Shown: one piece after another, positions 1-9,099 of the stretch
How positions within the stretch are numbered: the stretch's first letter is position 1
Layout: the number at the start of each line of letters is the position of its first letter
Assembly: GCA_963422415.1 (NCBI GenBank)
Contig: OY729430.1
Coordinates: 2,046,001 to 2,110,000, forward strand
Direction: 5' to 3'
Length of the DNA stretch: 64,000 nucleotides
Source of the DNA: Bin34 sp963422415
GTDB taxonomy: Bacteria; Chloroflexota; Anaerolineae; Caldilineales; Caldilineaceae
Program-made: the position numbers and the translations under genes
Notes under the pieces: model-generated
Database searches by the model: none
What the model was told of the DNA's origin: nothing
Seen by the model: the letters and a program-made list of their open reading frames with translations, nothing else

Positions 1-2
1 GG

Positions 3-641
3 TGGTTGATGGACTGGCTTGCACAACACGGGCAGGGAATCTGGAGCCGTCGTCTGTCCTCGCTGGCCCTTGCTGTCTGTCTCTTGGTGGTGGCGCTGGC
101 TCTGCCCCGCACGCAATACATTGCGGACGAGCAATTCAACATGGTGACCGCCCCGGACCTGCTGGCGATGGAATGGATGGATGCCCAGCTGGGACCCGAG
201 GCCAAGGTGTTTGTGCCCGGCTTTCGCATCTATGGCGGTCGAACCGTGGTGGGGGCGGATGCAGGCTGGTGGATTCCCCTGCTGGGAGGTCGTTCCATTT
301 CCATGCCTCCCCAATATGCCTTGCTGGAGCGGCCTGCGGACCCGGAACAGGTCCCTCGGCTGATCAATTTGATAGCCTCCTTGGAGGGAATTCCCCTTTC
401 GACCCTGCCGGCCGCCGCTTTGCTCTGCGAACAAGGCTATTCGCATGTCTACCTAGGCCAAAAGCAAGGGGCCGTGGGTTTTGAGGTGCGGCAACTCTAT
501 TCTGAGGCCCAGTTGCGCCAGAATCCGGCGCTCCAGCCGGTGTATGTTCAGGACCGCGTCCGCATCTATGCCTTGGATCCGCAGTTCTGCGCCTCGGGGA
601 CGGACTTTTCGAATCCCGTGCAGGGGCCGCCGGTGCGATAA
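3..641 (+). CDS. C-terminal end of a polytopic membrane protein, possibly glycosyltransferase-like (5' partial)
   Basis: The reading frame is open to the left edge, so the true start lies outside the window. What remains is one hydrophobic segment (about residues 17-36 of the visible part, rich in Leu/Ala/Val) followed by a soluble tail of about 170 residues. The tail has the pattern seen after the last membrane helix of some GT39-like or uncharacterised Chloroflexota membrane proteins: a region reading WMDAQLGPEAKVF, then DAGWWIPLLGGR. No catalytic motif is visible because the N-terminal part is missing. A convergent lactonase gene ends 27 bases downstream. The family assignment is a guess from pattern; the coding call itself is secure. 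Confidence 0.7.
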   Translation, partial: WLMDWLAQHGQGIWSRRLSSLALAVCLLVVALALPRTQYIADEQFNMVTAPDLLAMEWMDAQLGPEAKVFVPGFRIYGGRTVVGADAGWWIPLLGGRSISMPPQYALLERPADPEQVPRLINLIASLEGIPLSTLPAAALLCEQGYSHVYLGQKQGAVGFEVRQLYSEAQLRQNPALQPVYVQDRVRIYALDPQFCASGTDFSNPVQGPPVR

Positions 642-668
642 GGCCCGTTTTCCAGAGGAGCTCTGTCC

Positions 669-1580
669 CTACGAGGATTTCTGTGGCGCAGGTTGTGGAG
701 GCTGGCCTCCGAATCGGGTCGCCGGCACGCCCTTGAAACCGGTCTGGGCCGAAAACAGGTTGCCCGCCTGGGGCGCCTTGGCCAGCTCCGCTTCCGACAG
801 GCCCTGTGCCGCGCACGTAATGTAGAGCGTGTCCAGCTCTGCTTCCCCAAAGGCGCACGCCGTAATGGCGGACACAGGCATGTCCAAGGTCTGCAAGATC
901 TCTCCGGTCTCCGCATGCACCCGACAGACCTTGCCGCCTCCGTAAAAGGCCACCCACAGCATGCCCTCCTCGTCGATCGTCATGCCGTCCGGCAGGCCAA
1001 AGTCCGGCTCAACCTGCAGAATGGTGCGCTCGTTGGCGATGGATGCCGAATTCACGGCGAAATCCCATGCCCTGAGGGCAAAGGACAGGGAATCAATGTA
1101 GTACATGGTCTTGTGGTCGTGGCTCCAGATGATGCCGTTGGAAATGCCAATGCCGCCCAAGACCTTGGTGACCTGGCAGTTGGTGTCAAGACAGTACAGG
1201 CTACCTTGATTCCTGGGATCTTCGTAGGCCATGGTGCCGGCCCACAGCCGACCGGCCGGATCACATTTGCCGTCGTTGAAGCGATTGCCCGGCTGATTGC
1301 ATTCCGGGTCGTTGAATATGCGGACCTGCCCCGTCTCCAAATGGAAGGACCCGAAACCATGTGCCAAGGCCAAGGCCACTTCCTGGTCACGCCAAGGCAC
1401 CACGGTCCCGACATGTTGCCCCACATCCCATTCCCGATTGACCTCGGTCTGAGGATCGAAGGCATACAGCTTGCTCGACAGGATGTCTATCCACCAGAGT
1501 ACGGACTTTTGGTCATCCCAAACGGGCCCCTCGCCCACTAGGGCGTTGATCGGTACGCGCACGCGCAATTCTATGGTCAT
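669..1580 (-). CDS. SMP-30/gluconolactonase/LRE family protein (sugar lactone hydrolase)
   Basis: Predicted cytoplasmic six-bladed beta-propeller that hydrolyses an aldonolactone to the sugar acid. The family's metal-site signatures are in order: GEGPVWDD near residue 14 (metal Glu), NRFNDGKCDPAGRLWAG near residue 98 (Asn/Asp), SNGIIWSHD in the middle and DGMTIDEEGMLWVAF towards the C-terminus. At 303 residues it has the usual length. The frame is open further upstream, but the ATG at 1580 is chosen because it follows a GGAGA ribosome site and gives the family's typical N-terminus. It is divergent from the sulfatase operon at 1944, and would supply the lactonase step between a Gfo/Idh sugar dehydrogenase and the acid dehydratase in that operon. 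That pathway role is inferred. Confidence 0.9.
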   Translation of the reverse strand: MTIELRVRVPINALVGEGPVWDDQKSVLWWIDILSSKLYAFDPQTEVNREWDVGQHVGTVVPWRDQEVALALAHGFGSFHLETGQVRIFNDPECNQPGNRFNDGKCDPAGRLWAGTMAYEDPRNQGSLYCLDTNCQVTKVLGGIGISNGIIWSHDHKTMYYIDSLSFALRAWDFAVNSASIANERTILQVEPDFGLPDGMTIDEEGMLWVAFYGGGKVCRVHAETGEILQTLDMPVSAITACAFGEAELDTLYITCAAQGLSEAELAKAPQAGNLFSAQTGFKGVPATRFGGQPPQPAPQKSS

Positions 1581-1943
1581 CTCACGGTTTCTCCGTTCAG
1601 GCAAGTTTGGTTGCCAAGCCGTCGGGGAATGCTCCAGACAAATTCGCCGTTGGGACCAAACCCGACAGTCGGGGGACGGCATGTATTATAGCCATGATGA
1701 CTTGTCACCCTTCTCGGTCGTCTACGGCCTCTCGGACAATGGCACGGTCAGGCAGTGTCACAGAGCGGCATGTGTCCGGGATTGTCTCGGTCCTCTTTCT
1801 TGGCGGACAGTGGCGATCCAGATGCACGCCCATGGAATACGTGGCATGCTTCTGCCTGACGGGGAATCCCCGCCTTGCGGTTGTCCGGCTATCCGACCTG
1901 CAGGCTGTCGAGAGCCCTTCGGCTTGGAGTTCTTGGAGTTGCC
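1581..1943. other. Divergent intergenic region, no gene seen
   Basis: This 363-base gap separates the minus-strand lactonase from the plus-strand sulfatase operon and should carry both promoters. Apart from one TATAAT on the minus strand (1685-1690) I see no convincing promoter pair, operator or hairpin. Open frames here have no recognisable protein pattern. Confidence 0.6.
1685..1690 (-). promoter_or_regulatory. Candidate -10 box (TATAAT) for the lactonase gene
   Basis: A perfect TATAAT occurs on the minus strand about 105 bases upstream of the lactonase start, and stands out in GC-rich DNA. No good -35 box lies 16-18 bases upstream of it, so the call is weak. Confidence 0.25.
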
Positions 1944-3422
1944 ATGTCCATACAACCTCATGTTCTGATGATCTGCACAGACCATTGGCCCGCCCATCTG
2001 CTGGGAGCGGCCGGCCATCCCGCGGTGCAGACCCCCACTCTGGACGAGCTGTGTCGCAACGGGGTGCGGTTTACCAACGCCTACAGCGAATGTCCGGTTT
2101 GCATTCCCGCGCGCCGCACCTTGATGACCGGCACGACCTGCCGCACCCATGGAGACCGGGAATTCCAGGTGCGGGCCCCTATGCCGGACCTGCCGACGAT
2201 GGCCCAGACCTTCCGGGACAACGGTTATCAGGCGATCGCCGTGGGCAAGCTGCATGTCTTTCCGCAGCGAGACCGCATCGGATTTGACGATGTCTGGCTG
2301 GCCGAAGAGGGCCGTCCGCTGCTAGGGGCCATCGATGATTACGACCTTTGGATGGGCGACCATGGCTTGGCGGGCCAGTCCTTCGCCCATGCCATGAGCA
2401 ACAACGAGTACGCGTGGCGTCCCTTTCATCTGGAAGAGCGCTACCACGTCAGCAATTGGACCACACAGACCCTGTGTCGGCAGATTCGGCGACGCGATCC
2501 AAGGCGACCGGGTTTCTGGTACCTGTCCTATGTCCATCCCCATCCCCCGCTGGTTCCGTTGCAGGCCTATCTTGACCTGTACCGGGATGTGCCGGTGGAC
2601 GCTCCTCGACACGGTGCCTGGAGCCGGGACACAGATCAACTGCCCTATTACCTGAAGGTGATCCGATCCAAGTGGCAACACATGTCGGAGACCGAAATTC
2701 TGCGCATTCGCCGCGCCTTCTACGCTTCGTGCACCCATATCGACCATCAGTTGCGGTTGGCGCTGGGCACCTTGCGCGAGGAAGGGCTGCTGGATCACAC
2801 CATCATTCTCTTTACTTCGGACCATGGGGACATGCTCGGCAATCATGGCCTGTGGGCCAAGCGCCTCTACTACGAACAGTCGGCGAACATCCCCATGATT
2901 CTGCTGGGGGCGCGGGGGGATGAGCGGACAGCGCTCCATTCCATTTCCGATCGCATCGTCGGCTGGCAGGACGTGATGCCCACGCTCTTGGATCTGGCTG
3001 GCCTAGACATCCCCGATACAGTGGAGGGACTTTCCATGGTGGGGCCCGCGCGCAGACCGTATCTCTATGGAGAATGTGGGGAGGGTCCGAAGTCCAGTCG
3101 CATGATTCGCAAGGAGAACTGGAAGCTCATCTACTACCCTTGTGGCCATCGGACCCAGTTGTTTGACTTGGAAACGGACCCGGCAGAGCTCCATGACCTT
3201 TCCGCCAGTTCGACCCATGCCACACTGCTGCAGGAATTGCAGGATCTGCTCGTGGGCGAAATGTATGGGCAGGATCTGGACTGGATTCGGGACGGCACGT
3301 TGGTGGGCTGTGTCGAACCGAACTTCACCTATACCGAAAATCGAAATCTGTCGGGCCAGCGCGGGGTGCATTGGCCCCCTCCGCCTCTGGACGAATCCGG
3401 ATCCCAGATTGGCATGCCGTAA
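1944..3422 (+). CDS. Type I sulfatase (alkaline-phosphatase superfamily)
   Basis: Hydrolyses a sulfate ester, probably from a sulfated sugar. The formylglycine site is present as CIPARRTLMTG near residue 53 (Cys-x-Pro-x-Arg, the Cys type needing the formylglycine-generating enzyme). The N-terminal metal Asp is in ICTDHW and the second metal site is FTSDHGDMLGNHG near residue 291. Length, 492 residues, is normal. The start at 1944 follows TTGGAG; the frame is open upstream but that part is not protein-like. No signal peptide is evident, so the enzyme appears cytoplasmic, unlike many periplasmic sulfatases. It starts a co-directional run (sulfatase, dehydratase, cupin, Gfo/Idh, sialidase-like), and the dehydratase follows after 11 bases. 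Confidence 0.92.
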   Translation: MSIQPHVLMICTDHWPAHLLGAAGHPAVQTPTLDELCRNGVRFTNAYSECPVCIPARRTLMTGTTCRTHGDREFQVRAPMPDLPTMAQTFRDNGYQAIAVGKLHVFPQRDRIGFDDVWLAEEGRPLLGAIDDYDLWMGDHGLAGQSFAHAMSNNEYAWRPFHLEERYHVSNWTTQTLCRQIRRRDPRRPGFWYLSYVHPHPPLVPLQAYLDLYRDVPVDAPRHGAWSRDTDQLPYYLKVIRSKWQHMSETEILRIRRAFYASCTHIDHQLRLALGTLREEGLLDHTIILFTSDHGDMLGNHGLWAKRLYYEQSANIPMILLGARGDERTALHSISDRIVGWQDVMPTLLDLAGLDIPDTVEGLSMVGPARRPYLYGECGEGPKSSRMIRKENWKLIYYPCGHRTQLFDLETDPAELHDLSASSTHATLLQELQDLLVGEMYGQDLDWIRDGTLVGCVEPNFTYTENRNLSGQRGVHWPPPPLDESGSQIGMP

Positions 3423-3433
3423 GGAGCGAAGTC

Positions 3434-4588
3434 ATGAAGATCACGCGAATCGAAACCTTCCTGATGCATGCCGCGCGCTCCGGAGGGGGTTGGCAGGCCC
3501 GCAACTGGCTTTTCGTGAAGGTACACACCGACGAGGGGCTGCATGGCATCGGTGAATCCAGCGGATGGCCGCGGGTGGTACAGACCGCGATTCAGGATCT
3601 GACCCCCATTCTGATCGGTGCCGATGCCATGCAGATTGAATCCATAGCGCAACGCCTGCATGTAGCCATGATGGGGCACGGGATGACCGGAGTGGTGGGC
3701 AGCGGCGCCATAGCGGGAATCGAAATGGCCTTGTGGGACCTGAAGGGGAAGGCCTGGGGCGTACCGGTCTGGAATCTGCTGGGGGGCCGGTTGCGGGATC
3801 GCGTCCGGCTGTATACGCACGCGCATACGCCCGAGCAATGTCACAAGTACATGGAGCGTGGGTTTACGGCCTTCAAGACGGGCGGCGTCACCGGTACCCT
3901 GGCCAAGGTGCGGCGGCTGCGAGAGGAACTGGGCGGAGGCATAGACCTCATGGCAGACGTCCATGGACCGCCTTGGCTGACGGTCCCCGACGCCATTCAG
4001 CTGGGACAGGCTCTGGAGGAATTCGATCTTCTCTTCTATGAGGACCCCGTGGCTCCCGAAAACGGCAAGGCCCTGGCAGAGGTGGCTCGCCACGTCAATC
4101 TGCCCATTGCCGCGGGGGAAAGGCATTCCTTTCATTGGGGAGTCCGCGCCCTCGTCGAGAATGGGTCCATCGACGTCGTGCAGCCGGACACGGGCCGGGC
4201 AGGTGGATTGCTGGCCATGCGCAAAATAGCCCAGCTGGCGGAGGCTCACTACGTGACTTTCGCTCCGCACGATGGCTCGCTGGGCCCCGTTGCGGAAATC
4301 GCGGCGGCGCATCTGTGCGCCACGGTGCCCAACTTCCTGGTTCTGGAGCACTTGGAGGACGATGTACCTCAAAGGTATGAGGTGATGCAGCCCCAACCCA
4401 TCATCGAGAAGGGTCATTTGGTGCTGACCGATGCCCCCGGCTTGGGCGTTGACATAGTGCCCGAGGTCATAGCCCACTTCCCCTCGCAAGGCAATATCGC
4501 CCCGCCCAAGACTCACTTCTATGTTCAGGCGAAATTCCGTCGGGGTAACTGGATGGAAGAGGAAGTGGCGACTCCAGGCTTCGACTGA
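3434..4588 (+). CDS. Mandelate racemase/muconate lactonizing enzyme family sugar-acid dehydratase
   Basis: Enolase-superfamily enzyme that abstracts the alpha proton of a carboxylate, most likely dehydrating a sugar acid (galactonate-dehydratase-like subgroup by pattern). Visible elements: N-terminal capping domain, Lys in the barrel at AFKTGG, metal ligands in MADVHGPPW (Asp), FYEDPV (Glu) and IAAGERH (Glu), and the C-terminal His in FAPHDGSLGP. At 385 residues it is of normal size. The ATG at 3434 has AAGGAG eight bases upstream and lies 11 bases after the sulfatase stop, so the two genes are co-transcribed. Substrate cannot be fixed from sequence. Confidence 0.9.
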   Translation: MKITRIETFLMHAARSGGGWQARNWLFVKVHTDEGLHGIGESSGWPRVVQTAIQDLTPILIGADAMQIESIAQRLHVAMMGHGMTGVVGSGAIAGIEMALWDLKGKAWGVPVWNLLGGRLRDRVRLYTHAHTPEQCHKYMERGFTAFKTGGVTGTLAKVRRLREELGGGIDLMADVHGPPWLTVPDAIQLGQALEEFDLLFYEDPVAPENGKALAEVARHVNLPIAAGERHSFHWGVRALVENGSIDVVQPDTGRAGGLLAMRKIAQLAEAHYVTFAPHDGSLGPVAEIAAAHLCATVPNFLVLEHLEDDVPQRYEVMQPQPIIEKGHLVLTDAPGLGVDIVPEVIAHFPSQGNIAPPKTHFYVQAKFRRGNWMEEEVATPGFD

Positions 4589-5044
4589 ACCTGCAGCGGC
4601 AAGGAGAAATGAGGTTGTCGGTGCATCGTGCCGCCGGTATCCTGCTTGGGACCCATGGCATCACGTCTTCGCCGCCCGCGGCCAGACGCAGACTTGGCCC
4701 AACCCTCAAATCCAGTTCTTGGCTTGAATGGGGCCCACCGCGCTTGGGCAGCGCTGCCGAGACGCCCTCTGGAGGACATGCCCCGTGTGACCACGCTCAT
4801 GCAGGCCGTGACTTCCGCACGGGCTCCCGTCAGTCCTGCGGATGCGGGAGAGCAATGCCATCGTCCCGGAAATTCCTGTGCATCGGTTATGGGGCAATTG
4901 ACTTTCTGCATCCTGCATTCCAATGCCCAAGCCACCGGCAGAAACTCCAGGTCGTTAGCGCGGTGGATGGACTGGTTGTATGATTCCAGTTCGGCGTGTC
5001 TGTGACATCTCAGAAAGCCCTTTACACTTCCCCAGGAGGCACTC
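4589..5044. other. Intergenic region, no gene seen
   Basis: A 456-base gap inside the co-directional cluster. Short overlapping frames on both strands show no family pattern. There is a six-base inverted pair (CTCCCG/CGGGAG around 4827-4850), too small to call. The gap may split the run into two transcripts, with a promoter for the cupin operon somewhere here. Confidence 0.5.
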
Positions 5045-5662
5045 ATGGGTTTCCCTGTGTACGATTTCCGCAATCCGGACCACATCACCAATATGCTGGT
5101 GACGCCACAGATCCGATCTCGTTTTCTGCGCATGGAACCCGGTTTCACGGCCCAAGGACATACGCATGATCTAGGGCAGGAAATCTTCCTGATCCTGTCA
5201 GGCCGGTGCGAATTCACCATTGACGGCGAAACGGAGGAACTGGGGCCCGGTCAAATGTGCGTGGCCTTGATTGATCAGATGCATCAGGTTCGGGTCATTG
5301 GGGACGAACCCATGATCATGTATCTGTCCGTCACTCCCCATGTGCAACCTACCCATACCTTTTGGGATGATCAGGGCAACAAGTTGTCGCCCCGCTTCAA
5401 CCCCAACTCCAATTATGACGTCAATGTCGACAGCGGCCTTCCCCTAGGAGACTTGCTGGCGCGGCAGGCGCAGAAGTCTGCCCTTGTGGCCCAAGCCGCG
5501 GCCAAAGCGGCCGAGATCAACGCCACCGTGCATGCAGCAGGCAATTTCGACGTGGAAAGCCGAGAACGCATGTGGACGGCGCTGCGGGCTCTCCATCTGG
5601 CCTTGGCGGACATGGACGACAACTGGAACGAATTGGCGCCGCGGGCCAACCCCGATGACTAA
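5045..5662 (+). CDS. Cupin-domain protein
   Basis: A single cupin barrel covers about residues 20-105. The metal-site signature reads GHTHDLGQEIFLILSG, giving two His and one Glu, and the second motif holds MHQVRV with the fourth ligand His. The remaining 100 residues are Ala-rich and helical (LLARQAQKSALVAQAAAKAAE), an extension not usual in small cupins. The start is set by a strong AGGAGG six bases before ATG. Sitting between a sugar-acid dehydratase and a Gfo/Idh dehydrogenase, it could be a sugar-binding or isomerase cupin. The exact activity is not recognisable. Confidence 0.8.
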   Translation: MGFPVYDFRNPDHITNMLVTPQIRSRFLRMEPGFTAQGHTHDLGQEIFLILSGRCEFTIDGETEELGPGQMCVALIDQMHQVRVIGDEPMIMYLSVTPHVQPTHTFWDDQGNKLSPRFNPNSNYDVNVDSGLPLGDLLARQAQKSALVAQAAAKAAEINATVHAAGNFDVESRERMWTALRALHLALADMDDNWNELAPRANPDD

Positions 5663-5703
5663 ATGATTCTGATTTCTTTCTTCTTGGCCCAAGGAGACAA
5701 ACT

Positions 5704-6777
5704 ATGCGGAAGGTCAAAATCGGTGTGGTGGGTTGTGGCGCCATCGGGCAGGTTCACCACCTGCCCAACTTGAAGGAACTCTGGGCTCTCTACGACGTCG
5801 TTGCGGTGTGCGACGTGTCGGCTCAGGCAGCCCGGCACGCGTCAGAGCGGTTCGATGTGCCGCAGGCCTTTACGGATTACGGGCAGTTTCTGGATTCCGG
5901 ATTGGATGCGGTGGTACTGTGTCAGACCGATCCCAAGACCGAATTCGGCAAACGGGCCTTTGCCGCCGGCAAGCATCTGTTTATCGAAAAGCCGGTCTGT
6001 TTCTCGTTGCAGGAAATTGAATCACTGATGGCGGCGCAAGCCGCCGTCGGGACTGTGGGTCAGGCGGGATACATGAAGATATACGACTCGGCCTTCGAGG
6101 TAGCCGCGGCCGAAGCCCAGGACATGGAGGTGCGGTTCGTCCAAATTCACCATCTGCACCCCAGCAACGACCTGCATCTGGCCCAGTTCGACGTGCAGCG
6201 CTTTGGCGACATCCCCGCCTCCGTTTTCGAGGAGACGGCGGTGGCGCGCCGCCGCGCCCTTCAAGAAGCCGTGGGCGACGTGCCGCCTCATGTCGCCCGC
6301 GCGTTCTTTCTCATGGCGGGCAGCATGATTCATGACCTGTACGGACTGAGACATGTCATGGGGGTTCCGGCCCAGGTCAATGCAGTGGATATCTGGCAGG
6401 AGGGCAGGGCGTTGACCATGCAGCTGGAATATCCCAACGGGGCCCGCTGCAACGGTACTTGGATCGATCTGCCCGATCTGTGGGATTTCAAGGAGACACT
6501 GGAGATCTGCGGCGATGACAAGCGCATCACGCTCAAGTATCCTACGGGCTTTTCCCGCGGTCAGCTGTCCGAAGTTCGGATACAGGAGATCGATGCCCAA
6601 GGTACCACCGTGTCTCGTGTGCCCGCCGTTGATTGGGACAGTGCCTTCATCCGGGAAATGCAGGCTTTCCACCGGAGCATAACGACAGGAGCAGCTTGTC
6701 GTTCGCCCCTGCAGGATGTGTGCCATGATGTCAAGCTGATCATTGATGTGATTGCTCACTACATGGAACGGCAGTGA
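5704..6777 (+). CDS. Gfo/Idh/MocA family NAD(P)-dependent oxidoreductase
   Basis: Two-domain sugar dehydrogenase. The N-terminal Rossmann fold starts with GVVGCGAIGQVHH (GxGxxG) and carries FIEKPVCFS near residue 100, the conserved Glu-Lys-Pro that contacts nicotinamide and substrate. The C-terminal sheet domain has SMIHDLYGLRHVMG, matching the family's catalytic His-Asp region. Length, 357 residues, is typical. AAGGAG precedes the ATG. It probably oxidises the sugar released by the neighbouring glycan-acting proteins, feeding the lactonase and dehydratase. Substrate is unassigned. Confidence 0.9.
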   Translation: MRKVKIGVVGCGAIGQVHHLPNLKELWALYDVVAVCDVSAQAARHASERFDVPQAFTDYGQFLDSGLDAVVLCQTDPKTEFGKRAFAAGKHLFIEKPVCFSLQEIESLMAAQAAVGTVGQAGYMKIYDSAFEVAAAEAQDMEVRFVQIHHLHPSNDLHLAQFDVQRFGDIPASVFEETAVARRRALQEAVGDVPPHVARAFFLMAGSMIHDLYGLRHVMGVPAQVNAVDIWQEGRALTMQLEYPNGARCNGTWIDLPDLWDFKETLEICGDDKRITLKYPTGFSRGQLSEVRIQEIDAQGTTVSRVPAVDWDSAFIREMQAFHRSITTGAACRSPLQDVCHDVKLIIDVIAHYMERQ

Positions 6778-6829
6778 AGCGGAACCTTGACTTGACCGAT
6801 TTGCGGCAGGACCCAGAGGGAATCCAGAC

Positions 6830-8062
6830 ATGCATATCGCGCCCGCTATTCGCCTGCAGACTCGGGAAGTGCCCAGTGGTCTGCTGCCCAGCCTTCTGGA
6901 GATTGACGAGGAATTGGGCTTGGCCAAGTACCCTGGTCTTGCCGGACAGGTGGTGCATATAGCCCAAAGCCAGGACAAAAGGGTCTACGAGCCCCGCGCG
7001 ACCCGGATGGCCTCTGGAGACTATCTGCTCATGTTTCCGGACGGAGTCCACTATGGTCGCGCAGCCGTCAAGGGCAATGACCTGTTGGCCTATCGGTCCC
7101 GGGATCGGGGACAGACTTGGCAAGGTCCGCAAGTGGCCTTTGACATCGACTATAATCAACATGGCTTCATTCCCCTGCAGCCGAAAGGATCGGATCGCCT
7201 CTATGCCTTCGGCACGCAGCCGTTGTGGGACCTATATTCCCAGGAAGGCGGACTGCATGAAAATGCGCCCATTGGGTATCGCCACTCCGTGGATGAAGGC
7301 CGTTCCTGGTCCGAAGTCCGGCTGATTCGCCCCCACAACGACCCTGAATTTCGTGGCATGTCGGTGATGCGCATGTGCGAGACCGACAAGGGTGTCTGGC
7401 TGCTGGGCAGTCACGAGGGAGACTGGAGTTACCAGCCCCTCATCACGCGCCAGTATCTGTTGCGCTCCGAGGATCAGGGTCAGTCGTGGGAACTGATTCC
7501 AGGCCGGCGGCATGGCGGCTGGCACGCCCCGCCGCATGGACGCATGGACGAAGGGCGTCCCTTGGCCGTCGGAGAGGGGGAAGTCTACTTGCTGGCTCGG
7601 ACTCCCGCGGGTCGACTGTGGGATTCCCGCAGCTTCGATGACGGCCGCACGTGGCGGGACTTCCAGCCTACCAGCATGGTCAACCCTGATGCACCGCCGA
7701 TGCTCTTCCCTCTTTCCGATGGCCAAACCTGGGTCAATCTGCACCATAACGTGCATTCCGAGACGGTCTATCGCGGCCTTGTCGGGACCACGGAAGGCAT
7801 GAAGGACCGAGGTCAGATCTGGGCCTCGCTGTCCCGGGACTTTGGCCGCACATGGAACGAACCGGGATTTCTCTGCTCCATGGCCCGGGCCCCCGAATAC
7901 GACATTCACTTTCGCGACTATCAGTGCTCCTACCTGGATGGTTTCGCCGACTCGCCTACCTTGCATCTCTTCCTGTCGCAGTGTTGGGATCGGGTGTTGC
8001 ACCTTCAGATTCGCGAGAGTGACCTCGGTGAATTGCCGACAGCAAAGGAACTGGACCTATGA
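6830..8062 (+). CDS. Sialidase-fold (BNR/Asp-box) protein
   Basis: A six-bladed sialidase-type propeller inferred from five Asp boxes in order: SRDRGQTW, SVDEGRSW, SEDQGQSW, SFDDGRTW and SRDFGRTW. The YEPRATRMASGDYLLMFPDG region near residue 55 resembles the arginine-containing first strand of exo-sialidases, but a full Arg triad cannot be verified by eye. It has 410 residues and no signal peptide, so it appears cytoplasmic. It overlaps the following PhyH gene by four bases (ATGA), implying coupled translation. It may cleave a glycoside other than sialic acid; many environmental members are misnamed sialidases. Confidence 0.8.
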   Translation: MHIAPAIRLQTREVPSGLLPSLLEIDEELGLAKYPGLAGQVVHIAQSQDKRVYEPRATRMASGDYLLMFPDGVHYGRAAVKGNDLLAYRSRDRGQTWQGPQVAFDIDYNQHGFIPLQPKGSDRLYAFGTQPLWDLYSQEGGLHENAPIGYRHSVDEGRSWSEVRLIRPHNDPEFRGMSVMRMCETDKGVWLLGSHEGDWSYQPLITRQYLLRSEDQGQSWELIPGRRHGGWHAPPHGRMDEGRPLAVGEGEVYLLARTPAGRLWDSRSFDDGRTWRDFQPTSMVNPDAPPMLFPLSDGQTWVNLHHNVHSETVYRGLVGTTEGMKDRGQIWASLSRDFGRTWNEPGFLCSMARAPEYDIHFRDYQCSYLDGFADSPTLHLFLSQCWDRVLHLQIRESDLGELPTAKELDL

Positions 8063-8925
8063 CGTTTGACACGCGCTTCGATTTTGACCGCGATGGCTGC
8101 CTGCTGGTGCGACAGGCTCTGGATCCAAAGGTTCTGGATCCCCTGATTCAGCATATTGGAGATGAAATCGGCCGCTTCGCGGAGAAACTGCAGCAACAAG
8201 GGGAAATCGAGGATACCTTTCCCGAATTGCCCTTTGAAAGAAGACTGATCGCCCTCAGTCGTGAATCGGAGAGCCGGCTGCGCAGTTGGAACAACATCGC
8301 GCTGTGCGAGGGCCTCTACGACCTGATTTGCCATCCGACCATTACGCAGATTCTCAAACCCATTCTGGGACGGGATTTCGGATTTAACGGCGACTATCAC
8401 TTGCGACCCAAGCTGCCCCACAGCAGCTACACGGCGTTTCCGTGGCATCAGGACAGCCAGTACTATGGAAGGGAAAGCCAGCATGCCTGCATCATCACGG
8501 TATGGATTCCACTGGTCGACGTGGATCAGCGGAACGGGTGTCTGCAGGTATTGCCTGGCAGCTGGGAATGGGGGCTGCTGCATGGCGAACGGGGTACGGA
8601 TCAGAATATGCGGACAGAGGAAAAGGTGGAGGATCGCGGCGCTCCAGTGCCATTGCCGATGTGCAAGGGAGACATCTTTCTCTTTTCCAACTTGACCTTT
8701 CACCAAAGTACCCTTAATCTCACCGATGCCGTGCGCTGGAGTGTGGACATCCGGTATTCCCGTATCATTGAACGGCACGAATTGGCCCCCGAGGTCTTGT
8801 CAAGCGAGAATTTCATGCGACAGAAACTGGACAAGTTCCGGCGGGCTCCCATAGCGCTTGACGGTGATTCAAGACGATACTCCTATCCGGAATGGAGAGC
8901 CGCCTTGGGGGCCCAGTGGGAATAG
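8059..8925 (+). CDS. Phytanoyl-CoA dioxygenase (PhyH) family Fe(II)/2-oxoglutarate oxygenase
   Basis: Non-haem iron oxygenase with the double-stranded beta-helix fold. The His-x-Asp iron site is FPWHQDSQYYG near residue 130, and the distal His and 2-oxoglutarate Arg fit LTFHQSTLNLTDAVRWSVDIRY near residue 215. Length 288 residues. The ATG lies in an ATGA overlap with the preceding sialidase-fold gene, so the two products are probably made together, perhaps hydroxylating or oxidatively cleaving a substituent on the same substrate. Real substrates of these environmental PhyH proteins are largely unknown. One of four PhyH paralogues in this window. Confidence 0.88.
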   Translation: MTFDTRFDFDRDGCLLVRQALDPKVLDPLIQHIGDEIGRFAEKLQQQGEIEDTFPELPFERRLIALSRESESRLRSWNNIALCEGLYDLICHPTITQILKPILGRDFGFNGDYHLRPKLPHSSYTAFPWHQDSQYYGRESQHACIITVWIPLVDVDQRNGCLQVLPGSWEWGLLHGERGTDQNMRTEEKVEDRGAPVPLPMCKGDIFLFSNLTFHQSTLNLTDAVRWSVDIRYSRIIERHELAPEVLSSENFMRQKLDKFRRAPIALDGDSRRYSYPEWRAALGAQWE

Positions 8926-9099
8926 CTTGCATCCTGTTCTTTTCTTCGCCAGCCAGTCCAGATTGAAGGGTGACTTTCCCATTGTGGCCACAGGACTTGG
9001 TCGCTCGGGGATTCTGCCGTTCCAGTGACCTTCTTCATAGCCATTTGAGGCTGTGAAGGCCACGCAATTCTTCCCTGCCAACAACGATGTGACATCCCT